Assembly: GCF_000240225.1 (NCBI RefSeq)
Contig: NZ_AGUD01000227.1
Coordinates: forward strand, 1-54,273
Origin: Patulibacter medicamentivorans
Lineage (GTDB): Bacteria > Actinomycetota > Thermoleophilia > Solirubrobacterales > Solirubrobacteraceae
Length of the DNA stretch: 54,273 bases
Reading direction: 5' to 3'
Shown: piece by piece, positions 25,210-34,646 of the stretch
How positions within the stretch are numbered: position 1 is the stretch's first letter
Layout: each line of letters opens with the position of its first letter
Made by a program: the position numbers and the translations under genes
Notes under the pieces: generated by a model
Told to the model about the DNA's origin: nothing
Database searches by the model: none
The model's input: the letters and a program-made list of their open reading frames with translations, nothing else

Positions 25210-26474
25210 TTCGGCGGCCCTCCCTGGGTGCAGGTCCAACCGCGGCGCAGCACCGGGTCCTTGCCCTTGCCGAGCGTGAACGCAGGCATCCCGAGCACCA
25301 GCTCACCTCGCGGGTACGCCCCGCCGCCGTCGTAGAACTTGAGGACCGACAGGGTCCATTGGAAGAACTTCCCGATCGCCAACCGGCAGGGCACGATCTT
25401 CTGGGTCGCGCGGTCCAGGCGCGGCGTCGTCGGCGCGAGCCGTCCGAGCGCGTCCTTCAGCGCCAGCGAGGTCGGCTGCAGGTCCTCGGCCAGCGGCCGC
25501 AGCTGCTTGACCGCCGGCTGCAGGCTGCGCAGCGCGGGGATCGCGTCGCGGCTGACCTGCTCGAGCGCGTCGAGGCCGGGCTTCAGCTTCTCCGCGACCG
25601 GCTTGAGGCCGCGCAGCGCCGGATCCAGCTCGTCCTCGGCGCTCCGCAGGTCGGAGAACGACGTCCGCATCTGCTGCAGCGTCGGCGGCAGCTCGGAGAG
25701 GGTCGCCGACAACGTGCTGTCGTGGCCGGCGAGCTCGGCGAGGGTGCCGTTGCCGACCTGGACCAGGCTCGACAGCTGCTTGTCGCGGGTGTTGACGGCC
25801 GCCGTCAGCGCGCCCAGGTTGTGGACCACGCGGGCGATCTCCTTGCGGCGATCGGTCATCGCCCCGGTCAGGCGATCGGCCGCCTGCAGGAAAGGCGCCA
25901 GCTGGACGAAGGATCGCCGCAGCTCGTCGCCGTGATCCCCCAGCCCCTTGCCCATGTCGTTCAGCAACGACGCCAGGTGGGTGCGGGTGTCCGGGTCGAA
26001 GGTGTTGAGGACCCGCGAGATGTCGACCGGGGACGCGGTCCGCTGGAGCGCGAGCACCTGGTCGCCCTCGAGCTTGCCGGTGGACGGCGTGCCCCGCGAC
26101 TCGATCGACACGTACATGTCCTGCAGCGGGGTGACCGGCCGCAGGCGCATCCGCGCGTTCTTGTAGATGTCGCCGAACTTCTTCTGCAGCGACAGCGTCA
26201 GCACGGCCTTGCCGTCGGGCGAGACCTTGGCGTCGGAGATCATCCCGATCGAGACGCCCGCCAGCCGCACGTCCTGCTGGTTCGGCCGCACGCCCTTGAC
26301 GTCGTCGAACTCGACCTTGACCTGGTGCGTGTCCTGCCAGAACCACTGGACCTTCTGCTGGCGGAACAGGTACCAGCCGCCGATCAGGGCGCAGCCGATC
26401 ATGAACAGCACCAGCAGGAACGGGACCCGCGAGCGCTTCAGCTCGAGCGCCAGGCGATCACTGCGCAACTTCAT
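25206..26474 (-). CDS. mceE: MCE-family lipid-transport protein, fifth of six
   Basis: A 422-residue protein with an N-terminal helix (PFLLVLFMIGCALIGGWYLF, about 18-37), MCE domain (about 45-125, with RPNQQDVRLAGVSIGMISDA and PLQDMYVSIE) and helical tail region. The fifth protein of actinobacterial mce operons is often a lipoprotein; here MIGC (Cys28) resembles a lipobox, but the hydrophobic stretch continues past the Cys, so a plain anchor is more likely. The C-terminus has a Cys pair (VPCRL.. and GWTCTQGG). The ATG start overlaps the preceding gene by 4 nt. Confidence 0.9.
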   Translation of the reverse strand: MKLRSDRLALELKRSRVPFLLVLFMIGCALIGGWYLFRQQKVQWFWQDTHQVKVEFDDVKGVRPNQQDVRLAGVSIGMISDAKVSPDGKAVLTLSLQKKFGDIYKNARMRLRPVTPLQDMYVSIESRGTPSTGKLEGDQVLALQRTASPVDISRVLNTFDPDTRTHLASLLNDMGKGLGDHGDELRRSFVQLAPFLQAADRLTGAMTDRRKEIARVVHNLGALTAAVNTRDKQLSSLVQVGNGTLAELAGHDSTLSATLSELPPTLQQMRTSFSDLRSAEDELDPALRGLKPVAEKLKPGLDALEQVSRDAIPALRSLQPAVKQLRPLAEDLQPTSLALKDALGRLAPTTPRLDRATQKIVPCRLAIGKFFQWTLSVLKFYDGGGAYPRGELVLGMPAFTLGKGKDPVLRRGWTCTQGGPPK

Positions 26475-28009
26475 CGGCCGGCCCTCCCGGCGGTCGCGGC
26501 CTGCGCCGCACGGTCGGCGGCTCGCCGGTCGGCGGCCGAGGCGGCGGAGCGACCCGCGGCCCGGGCGCCTGCGGCCCGCTCAGCGGCCGAGCGGTCGGCG
26601 GCCGAGCGCGCGGAGCGCTTGGCCGGCACGTCCTCCGGCGACGGCGGATCGGCGGGGTAGTCGGTGCTCGGCGCCCCCTGGCCTCCGGTCAGGATGCTGA
26701 GGAAGTCGCCCAGCGCCTCGCAGTTGATCTTGTTCTCCGGCGCGGCGCTCGGGTCGGTCAGCCGCAGCGTGCACGGAACCGACATCGCCGTCCGCTCGTC
26801 CGGCGCCGTCTGGAAGTTGAGCAGGTTGCCGTTGCCGTCGAAGATCGACGCCGCCGACGCGAGGACGCTGAAGAACGGCCCGATCGAGGCGTAGTTCTTG
26901 AGCTTCGTGTCGGGGTCCTTCTCCGCCAGCCACGGCAGGATCGTCTTGTTCGCGCGGTCGACGGTCGGGCGCAGGCCGTTGATCACGGCCTCGCCGGGGT
27001 CGACCGTCTCGGCCAGCCGGGTGACCGCGGGCCGCAGGCTCCGCAGGGTCGGCTCGGCGTCGTCGAGGACCCGGTCCAGGCGCGCCAGCATCGGCCGTGC
27101 GGCCTGGGCGGCCGGCTTCAGCCGCTCGGCGCCCGGCAGCAGGTCGACGGCCACCGGATCGAGCGTGTCGAGCGTGGTCCGCAGGCGGGCCAGCGTCCGG
27201 CGCGTGTCGTCCATCGTCGGCGCGCCCTGGTCGAGCGTCGAGCCGAGCTCGTCGTGGCGGGCGGCGGTCACGCCGAGCGCCGTCGAGCCGTTGTCGATCA
27301 GGCCGGCGAGCTGCTCCTCGCTCGCGCCGAGCGCGCCCATCGTGTGGCTCGCCTCGCGGACCAGCCGCGTCAGGTCGCCCTGCTGGGTGCCGCGCAGCGA
27401 CGGCAGGCCCTGGCGCAGGTGCTTCATCGACGGCTCCAGCGCGTCGATCGTGCCGCCGATCGCCTCGGGGTCCTTGGCCGCGTCGTCGAAGCTGGCGATG
27501 ACCTTCTTGATCGCCGCCCGCTGGGTGTCGCCCAGCGGCTCGAGGACCTGGTCGAACTCCTGCTGGACCTGGGTCCGGGAGACCGGGATCTCGCGATCGC
27601 CGAGCTTCGGCGCGCTCTTCGAGCCCGGGTCGAGCTCGATGTACATGTTGCGACCGAGCAGCGTCCGCCACCAGAGGTTCGCGCGGGCGTCGTCGTGGAC
27701 CTCGACGCCCTTGCCGTCGTCGATCCGCATCTTGACCACGGCGCCGCGGCGGCCGGCGTCCAGCCGGACGCTCTCGACCTCGCCGACGTCGACGCCGGCG
27801 ACGCGGACCGCGTTGCCCTTCTGGACGTGGGTGGCGTCCGAGAAGCGGGCCTCGACGACGGTCCCGCCCTTGCCCAGCAGCGGGATCGACTTCGTGTACC
27901 CGGCGTAGAGCAGGGCGCCGATGACGACCAGCAGGATCGTGCCGTCGCGCAGCGGCCGCGGACGGTGCCGTCCCGGGCGATGCGTGAAGCGCTCGCTCAG
28001 CCAGCTCAC
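26471..28009 (-). CDS. mceD: MCE-family lipid-transport protein, fourth of six, with Ala/Arg-rich tail
   Basis: A 512-residue protein: membrane helix (DGTILLVVIGALLYAGYT, about 22-39), MCE domain (about 45-130, NAVRVAGVDVGEVESVRLD and LLGRNMYIELDPG), helical region, then a final ~50-residue tail made almost only of Ala, Arg, Ser, Asp and Gly (RSAADRSAAERAAGARAAGR). The tail DNA is repetitive (GGCGGCCGAGCG-type units), and I take it as an expanded low-complexity extension. GTG start at 28009 in GTGA overlap. Confidence 0.88.
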   Translation of the reverse strand: MSWLSERFTHRPGRHRPRPLRDGTILLVVIGALLYAGYTKSIPLLGKGGTVVEARFSDATHVQKGNAVRVAGVDVGEVESVRLDAGRRGAVVKMRIDDGKGVEVHDDARANLWWRTLLGRNMYIELDPGSKSAPKLGDREIPVSRTQVQQEFDQVLEPLGDTQRAAIKKVIASFDDAAKDPEAIGGTIDALEPSMKHLRQGLPSLRGTQQGDLTRLVREASHTMGALGASEEQLAGLIDNGSTALGVTAARHDELGSTLDQGAPTMDDTRRTLARLRTTLDTLDPVAVDLLPGAERLKPAAQAARPMLARLDRVLDDAEPTLRSLRPAVTRLAETVDPGEAVINGLRPTVDRANKTILPWLAEKDPDTKLKNYASIGPFFSVLASAASIFDGNGNLLNFQTAPDERTAMSVPCTLRLTDPSAAPENKINCEALGDFLSILTGGQGAPSTDYPADPPSPEDVPAKRSARSAADRSAAERAAGARAAGRSAASAADRRAADRAAQAATAGRAGR

Positions 28010-29313
28010 TTTCGGCTCCTTGCGTCCTGCGTGACGGTGCACGGGGCGGGATAGGGGTTGTCGGCGACCAGGCCGGACTTCTGCTTCCAGCCGCCGACCG
28101 TCTCCTCGCTGCTGAGGATCAGCAGCCGCAGGTTGGTGATCAGGCCGAGGTCCTTGCGACCGCCGGGGACCCCGAACGTGAGCATGCTGCCCCAGGTCCG
28201 GGTGAAGAGCCCGAGGTCGCAGCCGTGGGCGCCGAAGCGGTCGACCAACGGCAGGCTCGTGCGCAGGCCGGTCGAGATCGACGGCAGCACCGGGTCGGCG
28301 GTCTCCAGCAGCTTCAGCGTCGGCGGCGTCGCCGCCTCGGCGGTGTCGAGCGTCGTGCGCAGCGAGCGCAGCCCGCCGCGGGACTCGCGCAGCAGCCGCG
28401 ACGTCTCGTTGAGGCCGGCCGGCGCCGGGCGCAGGGCCGGCAGCGCCGCGCGCGACAGCCCGCGGACCTCGGCCAGCAGCGGATCGGTGGCGCGCAGTCC
28501 CTCGCGGGCGGCGGTCAGCGAGGCCGGTGCGGTCTCGAGCGTGGCGCGGATGTCGTCGGCGCCGTTGGCGAACGGCCGCAGCGCGTCGCTGCCGAGCCGG
28601 AAGCCCTCGCGGATCGTCTCGCGAACGGGATCGGCGGCGCCGGCGGCGCTCTCGGTGCCGGCCACGAACCGCTCCGGCGCGCCGTTGCGGTCGTTGACCG
28701 CGCCGAGCACCCGGTCGACGCCGCGGAGGGTCGCCGGCGAGCGGTCGATCAGGTCGTTGATGTCCTGCCCTCGGTCCAAGACGCCGGCCCCGAGCTCCTG
28801 CATGAAGGTCTGGGCCTGCGCCCGGCGCGGCGCGTCGAGCGTGTTGAGGACCGTGTCGAGCTCGGTCGCCGCCGACGTCTGCGACGCCGGGATCGTGTCG
28901 CCGTCGGCCAGCGGGCGGCCGCTGGTCCCCGGCGACAGCTCGATGAAGCGGACGCCGATCGGCGAGCGCGGACGGACGCGCACGGTCGTGTCGCTCTTCA
29001 GCGGGCCGACGTCGGGCTGCAGCTGCAGGTCGACGATCGCCTTGCCGTCCTGGACCCGGGGGTCGAGGACCTGGCCGACGTAGCGGCCCGCGATCCGCAC
29101 CTGGTAGTGGGCGGTGAGGTTGTCGGCGTGGTCGAACTGGGCCTTGACCGTGTAGTAGGACCGGCCGGGGATCGTGTTCGGGGCGTTGTAGCCGACCAGG
29201 AACATCACGACCACCGCCCCGATCCCGGCCAGGCCCAGCAGCCACAGCACGGGCCGCGGGAGCGAGCGGCTGGCCGCCCGGGACATCTGAGGTCTGCGCA
29301 TGCGTCGAGCCAT
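28006..29313 (-). CDS. mceC: MCE-family lipid-transport protein, third of six
   Basis: A 435-residue protein: basic N-terminus, membrane helix (PVLWLLGLAGIGAVVVMFLV, about 21-40), MCE domain (about 50-135, YQVRIAGRYVGQVLDPRVQD and SPIGVRFIELSPG), then the helical region with repeated Leu/Ala/Arg helices. The C-terminal part carries an isolated Cys pair (GAHGCDLG and APCTV) that may form a disulfide outside the membrane. The ATG at 29313 overlaps the previous stop by 1 nt (TGATG). Confidence 0.9.
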   Translation of the reverse strand: MARRMRRPQMSRAASRSLPRPVLWLLGLAGIGAVVVMFLVGYNAPNTIPGRSYYTVKAQFDHADNLTAHYQVRIAGRYVGQVLDPRVQDGKAIVDLQLQPDVGPLKSDTTVRVRPRSPIGVRFIELSPGTSGRPLADGDTIPASQTSAATELDTVLNTLDAPRRAQAQTFMQELGAGVLDRGQDINDLIDRSPATLRGVDRVLGAVNDRNGAPERFVAGTESAAGAADPVRETIREGFRLGSDALRPFANGADDIRATLETAPASLTAAREGLRATDPLLAEVRGLSRAALPALRPAPAGLNETSRLLRESRGGLRSLRTTLDTAEAATPPTLKLLETADPVLPSISTGLRTSLPLVDRFGAHGCDLGLFTRTWGSMLTFGVPGGRKDLGLITNLRLLILSSEETVGGWKQKSGLVADNPYPAPCTVTQDARSRK

Positions 29314-30656
29314 CAGCCGAGGAGGTAGTCGAGGAGCTGGCCGGCGCCGCCGCTGGGCGGATCGGTCCGCTGCGGGGTCGGCTCCGGGGACTTGGTGACC
29401 GGCGTCGCGGCGTCACGCAGAGGCGTGCCGTCGGCGATCGGCGGCGGACCGGCGTCCTGCGGTCGGTTCTTCTGGTCCTTCGTGCCGAGCTTGCCGATCA
29501 GGTGCGTCAGCAGCTCCTCGTTCGGGACCGCCTCGGTCCGGAACAGGTGGCCGGCGTTGTCGCGGGTCTGGATCGCTCGCGCCCAGCCCTCCATCACCCG
29601 GATCAGCGGGTTGGTCTGGCGGTCGAGGACCACGCTCAGCGGCGCGAAGACGTTGGAGAAGCGCTCCAGCTCGCGGGCCATCGGCTCCAGGCGGGCGACC
29701 ACCGGGGCGCCCTCGCGTCCCAGGCGCGCCAGCGTCGGCGCGGTCCGCCGGGCGGCGGCCAGCGTCGGCTTGGCGTCGTCGGCGAACCGCGGCAGCCGGT
29801 CGAGCGTCGTCGCCAGCGGCCCGGAGGTCCGGCGCAGCTCGCGGGCGGCCGGCTTCAGCCGCTGCGACGCGGAGCTGAGCTGGACCAGCGTCGCGCGCAG
29901 CTGGCGCAGCGTGCTCGGCGCGCTGTCGATCGTGCGACCGAGGTTGGCGCGGTTGGCGTTGGTGATCTGCAGCGTCCGCTCGGCGACGTCGACCAGCTCG
30001 GTGACGTCGTCCTTGCCGCGGGCGAAGGCGTCGATGACGCGGTCGCCCTGGCTGGCCAGGCGCTTCAGCCGCTCGGTGTCGGCCGCGAACGAGCCGACCA
30101 TCTGCTGGGCCTCGTCGAGCGCCGACGGCATCCGCGTCAGCAGCGTGTTGAGGTCGGTGCCGCGGCCACGCAGGCCGACGCCGAACTCGTTGATGATCAC
30201 GCGCATCCGACCGCGGGTGGTCGGGTCGAGCATGTTCAGGACCTGGTCCAGCTCGACGGGCGCGCCCGTGTCCTTCAGCGGGATCGTCGTGTCGGAGGGC
30301 ACCGGGTTCCGGAGGTCGCCGGCGGCCAGGTCGACGTACTTCTCGCCGAGCAGGTTGACCGGGCGCGCCTCGGCGGTGGCGCCGCGCCCGATCGGAGCGG
30401 CCCCGCCCTTCAGCTTCATCGTGACCATCGCCGTGTCGCGCTTGGTCAGGTCGATCGCGCTGATCTTGCCGCCGGGGACCCCGCCGATCTTGACGTCGCC
30501 GTTCTTGCGCAGGCCGGCCGCGTCCTTGAACTCGGCGCGGACGACGTAGCTGTCGTCGTCGCCGCCGGTCAGGACGATCACCGCGACCACGGCCGCAACG
30601 ACGGCCAGCAGCGCGGCGGTGATCCGCCCGGGGTTGCTCTTGATCTGCTCGCGCAT
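29313..30656 (-). CDS. mceB: MCE-family lipid-transport protein, second of six
   Basis: A 447-residue protein: membrane helix (ITAALLAVVAAVVAVIVL, about 12-29), MCE domain (about 38-120, NGDVKIGGVPGGKISAIDLT and VNLLGEKYVDLAAG), long helical region (about 150-370) and a Pro/Asp/Thr-rich C-terminal tail. The domain order is the same as in its five paralogues, as expected if all six assemble into one hetero-hexameric ring and tunnel. 1-nt overlap (TGATG) with the preceding gene. Confidence 0.9.
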   Translation of the reverse strand: MREQIKSNPGRITAALLAVVAAVVAVIVLTGGDDDSYVVRAEFKDAAGLRKNGDVKIGGVPGGKISAIDLTKRDTAMVTMKLKGGAAPIGRGATAEARPVNLLGEKYVDLAAGDLRNPVPSDTTIPLKDTGAPVELDQVLNMLDPTTRGRMRVIINEFGVGLRGRGTDLNTLLTRMPSALDEAQQMVGSFAADTERLKRLASQGDRVIDAFARGKDDVTELVDVAERTLQITNANRANLGRTIDSAPSTLRQLRATLVQLSSASQRLKPAARELRRTSGPLATTLDRLPRFADDAKPTLAAARRTAPTLARLGREGAPVVARLEPMARELERFSNVFAPLSVVLDRQTNPLIRVMEGWARAIQTRDNAGHLFRTEAVPNEELLTHLIGKLGTKDQKNRPQDAGPPPIADGTPLRDAATPVTKSPEPTPQRTDPPSGGAGQLLDYLLG

Positions 30657-31969
30657 CAGGGGCGCTCCGGGTCCTTCGAGGGATCCAACGCGTCCTTCGT
30701 GATCCCGCACTGCGGGAGGAAGTACGGCTTGCCGGCGTTGAGGCCGGGCGGTCGCGGGAGCGCGTAGCGCGTGTCGGTCGCCGGGACGCTGGTGATGAAC
30801 TCCGAGCTCGGCAGCGCGCCGTTGACCGACGTGATGCCCTCTCGCAGGTGGATCCGGCCGTAGTGCGACGTGGTGTCGTAGTTCTTGGTGAACCCGCCCC
30901 AGGTCGACAGCATGCCGGCGATCTCGGGCGCGTAGGGCCGGATGCACTCGAGCATCGGGGCCAGGTCGCTGAGGGCCTTGGTCGCCTTCGGCATGAACGG
31001 CGTGCCGGTGTCCAGCAGCGACGTCACGCGCGGGGCGGCCACGCGGGCCGTCTCGAGCGTGCGGACCGCGACCGGGGCCACGTCCTCCAGCCGCACCAGC
31101 GCCTTGCTGGCGGTCTTCGACAGGCTCGGCAGCTCGCGAGCGCCCGGGCCGAGCGCGGCGAACAGCCGGTCGACCTTGTCGAGGCTCGAGTCGCTGCGGG
31201 CGAGCGTCCGCTTGGTGTCGTCGAGCGTCGGCGCGAAGCGGTCCAGCGAGGCCCGCACCTGGGCGGTCCGCTGGCCGAAGGCGTCGAACGTCCGGGCGGC
31301 GACGGTGACCAGGTCGCTGAGCACCGGCTTGCGCGCGGCCAGCGTGCTGGTCACGCGATCGGCGTTGGCGATCAGGCCCTTGAGGGCGGTGTCGTCGACC
31401 AGCAGGTCGCCGATCACGTCGCCGGTGGTCTCGATCCCGCCGGGCGCCTGGCGGAGGCCGGAGCGGAGCGCGGGGCCGTGCCCCTCGAGCGCCCCCGCCG
31501 TCCCCTGCAGCATCGACCGCAGCCGGCGGCGGGTGCTGGCGTCGAGCGTGTCGAAGACCTGGTCGAACTCGACCGGCGTCGTCGTGTGCTTCTCGCCGAT
31601 GATGCCACCCTCCGGGATCGGCGGCGCGTCGCGCGGGCCCGGGTACAGCGACACCGAGCGGGTGCCGTTGCCGATCGTGGTGCCGAAGCGGATCGCCGCG
31701 GTCGTGCCACGGCGCAGCGGCCAGACGTTCTCGTCCTTGATGCCGAGCTCGACGATCGCCTGACCGTCCTGGTACTCGACCTTCTTGATCTTGCCGACGT
31801 CGACCCCGTCGACCTGGACGTCCAGGCCGGGGGCGACGCTGATGGCGGCCGAGAACGAGGCTCGGACGCTGTGGGGCTGCGAGCGGCCCTGGATCACGAC
31901 GATCGTCAGCACCACCAAGAGGGCAGCGGCGATCAACGCCCAGGGGCGGTCCAACACAAGCTTTCGCAC
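30656..31969 (-). CDS. mceA: MCE-family lipid-transport protein, first of six
   Basis: A 437-residue protein: membrane helix (PWALIAAALLVVLTIVVIQG, about 9-28), MCE domain (about 35-120, APGLDVQVDGVDVGKIKKVE), helical region with Leu/Ala repeats and an extracytoplasmic C-terminal part with Cys residues (MLECIRPYAPEIAG and FLPQCGITKD). I chose the GTG at 31969 because it lies 2 nt after the permease stop and starts directly before the helix. It is the first mce gene after the two permeases, the usual order. Confidence 0.9.
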   Translation of the reverse strand: MRKLVLDRPWALIAAALLVVLTIVVIQGRSQPHSVRASFSAAISVAPGLDVQVDGVDVGKIKKVEYQDGQAIVELGIKDENVWPLRRGTTAAIRFGTTIGNGTRSVSLYPGPRDAPPIPEGGIIGEKHTTTPVEFDQVFDTLDASTRRRLRSMLQGTAGALEGHGPALRSGLRQAPGGIETTGDVIGDLLVDDTALKGLIANADRVTSTLAARKPVLSDLVTVAARTFDAFGQRTAQVRASLDRFAPTLDDTKRTLARSDSSLDKVDRLFAALGPGARELPSLSKTASKALVRLEDVAPVAVRTLETARVAAPRVTSLLDTGTPFMPKATKALSDLAPMLECIRPYAPEIAGMLSTWGGFTKNYDTTSHYGRIHLREGITSVNGALPSSEFITSVPATDTRYALPRPPGLNAGKPYFLPQCGITKDALDPSKDPERP

Positions 31970-31971
31970 GT

Positions 31972-32826
31972 TCAGCCTCCGACGGGCGAGCTCGGATTGA
32001 GTCCCCAGAACACCATCGTGAAGACCGACCCGATGATGTGGACGATGACCAGGTTGAGGATCATCGACTTGGCCGTGGCGGTCCCCACCCCGACGGGCCC
32101 TCCCCGCGCGGTGTAGCCGTAGTACATGGCCACCAACACGATCGCGGTGCCCATCACCATGATCTTGATCTCGGAGAAGAGGATGTCCTGGGGTTGCATG
32201 AACGCCCAGTGGACCCCTTCCCACCCGCCTTGGGAGACCTCCTTGATCTGCCCGACGATGATCACGTAGTCGGCGAGGTTGTGGAACGCCAGCGCCACGA
32301 GGTAGATGAACGGGAACGCGAGCCACGCGGCGACCAGGCGGGTCGCCACGACGTAGCGCATCGGGTTCAGGCCCAGCGACTCCATCGCGTCGAACTCGTT
32401 GTTGATCCGCATCGATCCGAGCTCGGCCACCAGGCCGCACCCGACCTTGGCGCTGATGATGTAGCCCCACATGTAGGGGCCCATCTCGCGGACGCCGCAC
32501 CAGGCGGTGAAGACGCCGGAGTAGGCGCTGGCGCCGTAGCCGCGGAGGACGTAGTTGGCCTCCGTGCCGCACTCCATGCCCATCACGAACTGCATCAGGC
32601 AGACCACGGCCATCGAGCCGGTGATCAGGATCCCGGCCTGGCGCAGGATCTCCGACGTGTAGCGGAAGACCCCGCGCAGCTCCAGCACCGCGCGCCCGGA
32701 GAAGGCGGCCATCGCGCCGGCCTCGTTGAGGAGGCCGCGGACGGGGCCGGCGAGGCCTTCCCCGAGCCGCTTGCCCGCGGTCGGGCGGCGAACGACCGCC
32801 CCTTCTGCGACTGAGGGAGCGTTCAT
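31972..32826 (-). CDS. yrbEB: MlaE/YrbE-type lipid ABC permease, second copy
   Basis: A 284-residue integral membrane protein of the MlaE family. After about 45 cytoplasmic residues come an amphipathic helix and five or six TM segments (ILITGSMAVVCLMQFVMGME; VGCGLVAELGSMRINNEFDA coupling region with the conserved Glu-rich ELGSMR..EFDAMESLG motif; LVIVHIIGSVFTMVFWGLN). The coupling motif contacts the ATPase. It overlaps the first permease gene by 1 nt and the first mce gene follows after 2 nt. Confidence 0.92.
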   Translation of the reverse strand: MNAPSVAEGAVVRRPTAGKRLGEGLAGPVRGLLNEAGAMAAFSGRAVLELRGVFRYTSEILRQAGILITGSMAVVCLMQFVMGMECGTEANYVLRGYGASAYSGVFTAWCGVREMGPYMWGYIISAKVGCGLVAELGSMRINNEFDAMESLGLNPMRYVVATRLVAAWLAFPFIYLVALAFHNLADYVIIVGQIKEVSQGGWEGVHWAFMQPQDILFSEIKIMVMGTAIVLVAMYYGYTARGGPVGVGTATAKSMILNLVIVHIIGSVFTMVFWGLNPSSPVGG

Positions 32827-33695
32827 CAGTGGAGGTTCCCGGTCTCGGGGAACGCGGCGAGCATGGTGGTGGTGAAGAGGAAGTTGAACGCCCAGATCGC
32901 CACGAACGAGATGACGACCGCTTGGTTCACCGCCTTCCCCACGCCTTCGGCACCACCCTTGACGTGCATCCCCTTGTAACAGCAGACGACGGCGATGATG
33001 AACCCGAAGAGGCTCGTCTTGAGCACGCTGCCGATCAGGTCCGGCATCGTGAAGTTCGACGTGAAGGTCGACAGGTACCCGGCGGTCGTGTCGCCGAAGA
33101 CGACGACCGCGGCGATCCAGCCGCCGAGCACGCCGAAGACGATCGCGACCAGGTTCATCAGGGCCGTGATCAGGCCCAGCGCCAGGAACCGCGGCACGAC
33201 GATCGTGCGCACGGGATCCAACCCCAGCACCGCCAGCGCGTCGAGCTCCTGGCGGACCTTGCGGGCGCCGAGGTCGGCGCAGATCGCGGTGCCGCCGACG
33301 CCGGCGATCACCATCCCGTTGATCCACGGCGCGAACTCGCGAACCGACGCCATCACGAAGAAGGCGCCGAGCCGGTCGACGGTGCCGAAGATGTAGGTGA
33401 TGTTGCCGCCCTGGAGGCCCGGCGCGCCGAGCCCGAAGAACGTGGTCGAGACCATCACCGGGATCGCGCAGCGGCGGATGATCAGCCACGCCTGCTCGAT
33501 GAACTCGTCGGTCCACGAGAACGGCGGGGTCAGCATCGCCACCGTCGAGCGGGCCGTCAGGATGATCATCCCGGCGATCTGCTCGAGCAGCGCGAACGGT
33601 CCCGATGTCGACGACGGGCCGCGGCGCTCCTTGGGCGGCGCGGGGATCGTCGGGGCGTCTGGCACCGCGGGCGGACGCAGGATTCCGGCTTCCAT
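32826..33695 (-). CDS. yrbEA: MlaE/YrbE-type lipid ABC permease, first copy
   Basis: A 289-residue MlaE-family permease. The N-terminal ~40 residues are Pro-rich. The coupling segment ICADLGARKVRQELDALAVL and GLDPVRTIVVPRFLALGL are typical, and there are about five or six TM segments. Two different permeases in a row is the usual actinobacterial mce layout and implies a heterodimer. The gene lies 66 nt downstream of the ATPase gene, the only sizeable gap within the core operon. Confidence 0.92.
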   Translation of the reverse strand: MEAGILRPPAVPDAPTIPAPPKERRGPSSTSGPFALLEQIAGMIILTARSTVAMLTPPFSWTDEFIEQAWLIIRRCAIPVMVSTTFFGLGAPGLQGGNITYIFGTVDRLGAFFVMASVREFAPWINGMVIAGVGGTAICADLGARKVRQELDALAVLGLDPVRTIVVPRFLALGLITALMNLVAIVFGVLGGWIAAVVVFGDTTAGYLSTFTSNFTMPDLIGSVLKTSLFGFIIAVVCCYKGMHVKGGAEGVGKAVNQAVVISFVAIWAFNFLFTTTMLAAFPETGNLH

Positions 33696-33761
33696 CAGCG
33701 GACCTCCCCGCTGGTCGCGGGCACGTTGTCGGTCGCGGCGGCCACGGGGGCCGCGCGATGG

Positions 33762-34646
33762 CTACTCCATGCCAAGGGGACCCTCCGGGGCTCCGGCGAG
33801 GAACTGGCGGACGAACGGGTTGGGCGAGTCGAACATGTCGTCGCGATCGCCCGACTGCACGATCCGGCCCTTCCAGAGGACCGCGATGTACTCGCCGATC
33901 CGGCGAGCGGAGGCGATGTCGTGCGTGATCACGACGTAGGTGCCGCCGTTCTCGGCATGCACCTTCTCGATCAGCTGGCAGAGCAGCGCGGTGCGAACCG
34001 GGTCGAGGCCGGAGTCCGGCTCGTCGAACATCACGATCTGCGGATCCAGCACCAGCGCGCGGGCGAACCCGGCGCGCTTCTTCATGCCGCCCGAGAGCTC
34101 CGACGGCATCCGGGCCTCGGCGCCGCCGGTCAGGCCGACCTCCTGCAGACGGCCCATCACGATGTCGCGGATCTGCTTCTCGTTGAAGTCGGTGTGCTGC
34201 CGCAGCGGGAACGCGACGTTGTCGTAGACCGACATCGACCCGAAGAGCGCGCCGTCCTGGAACAGGATCCCGAACTTGCGCCGCATCTCCAGCAGCTGCT
34301 TCATCGTCATGTTCGGCACCGAATGGCCGTGCACGAGGATGTCGCCCTGATCCGGGAACATCAGCCCTATCAGGTGGCTCAGCAGCACCGACTTGCCGGT
34401 GCCCGACGGACCCAGGATCACCGTGATCATCCCCTCCGGGATGCCCACGTTGAGCCCGTTCATGACCCGGTTGGAGCCGAACCGCTTGTACAGGTCGATG
34501 CACTCGATCGACCAGAAGTCGCCTGGCCGGTCCTCCTGGACCTGCATCGCGCCCTGGTGCAGGTCGTAGCCGGCCGCCCGGTCCAGCAGGGCAGCGGTCT
34601 CGGGAGACGCTCCACCGGCGGTCGGCACCTGGATGTCGCTGCTCAC
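33762..34646 (-). CDS. MlaF/Mkl-type ABC transporter ATPase of the mce system
   Basis: A 294-residue ATPase that powers lipid movement through the permease pair. Walker A GPSGTGKS is at about 79-86, the Q-loop segment ILFQDGALFGSMSVYDNVAF follows, signature LSGGMKKRAGFARAL, Walker B IVMFDEPDSGLDP and the H-loop VVITHD. The FGSMSVYDNVAFPLR segment is typical of the Mla/Mce subgroup. About 45 extra residues precede the fold. The GTG at 34646 overlaps the preceding stop as GTGA. Having the ATPase inside the operon differs from mycobacteria, where one unlinked ATPase serves several mce operons. Confidence 0.93.
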   Translation of the reverse strand: MSSDIQVPTAGGASPETAALLDRAAGYDLHQGAMQVQEDRPGDFWSIECIDLYKRFGSNRVMNGLNVGIPEGMITVILGPSGTGKSVLLSHLIGLMFPDQGDILVHGHSVPNMTMKQLLEMRRKFGILFQDGALFGSMSVYDNVAFPLRQHTDFNEKQIRDIVMGRLQEVGLTGGAEARMPSELSGGMKKRAGFARALVLDPQIVMFDEPDSGLDPVRTALLCQLIEKVHAENGGTYVVITHDIASARRIGEYIAVLWKGRIVQSGDRDDMFDSPNPFVRQFLAGAPEGPLGME

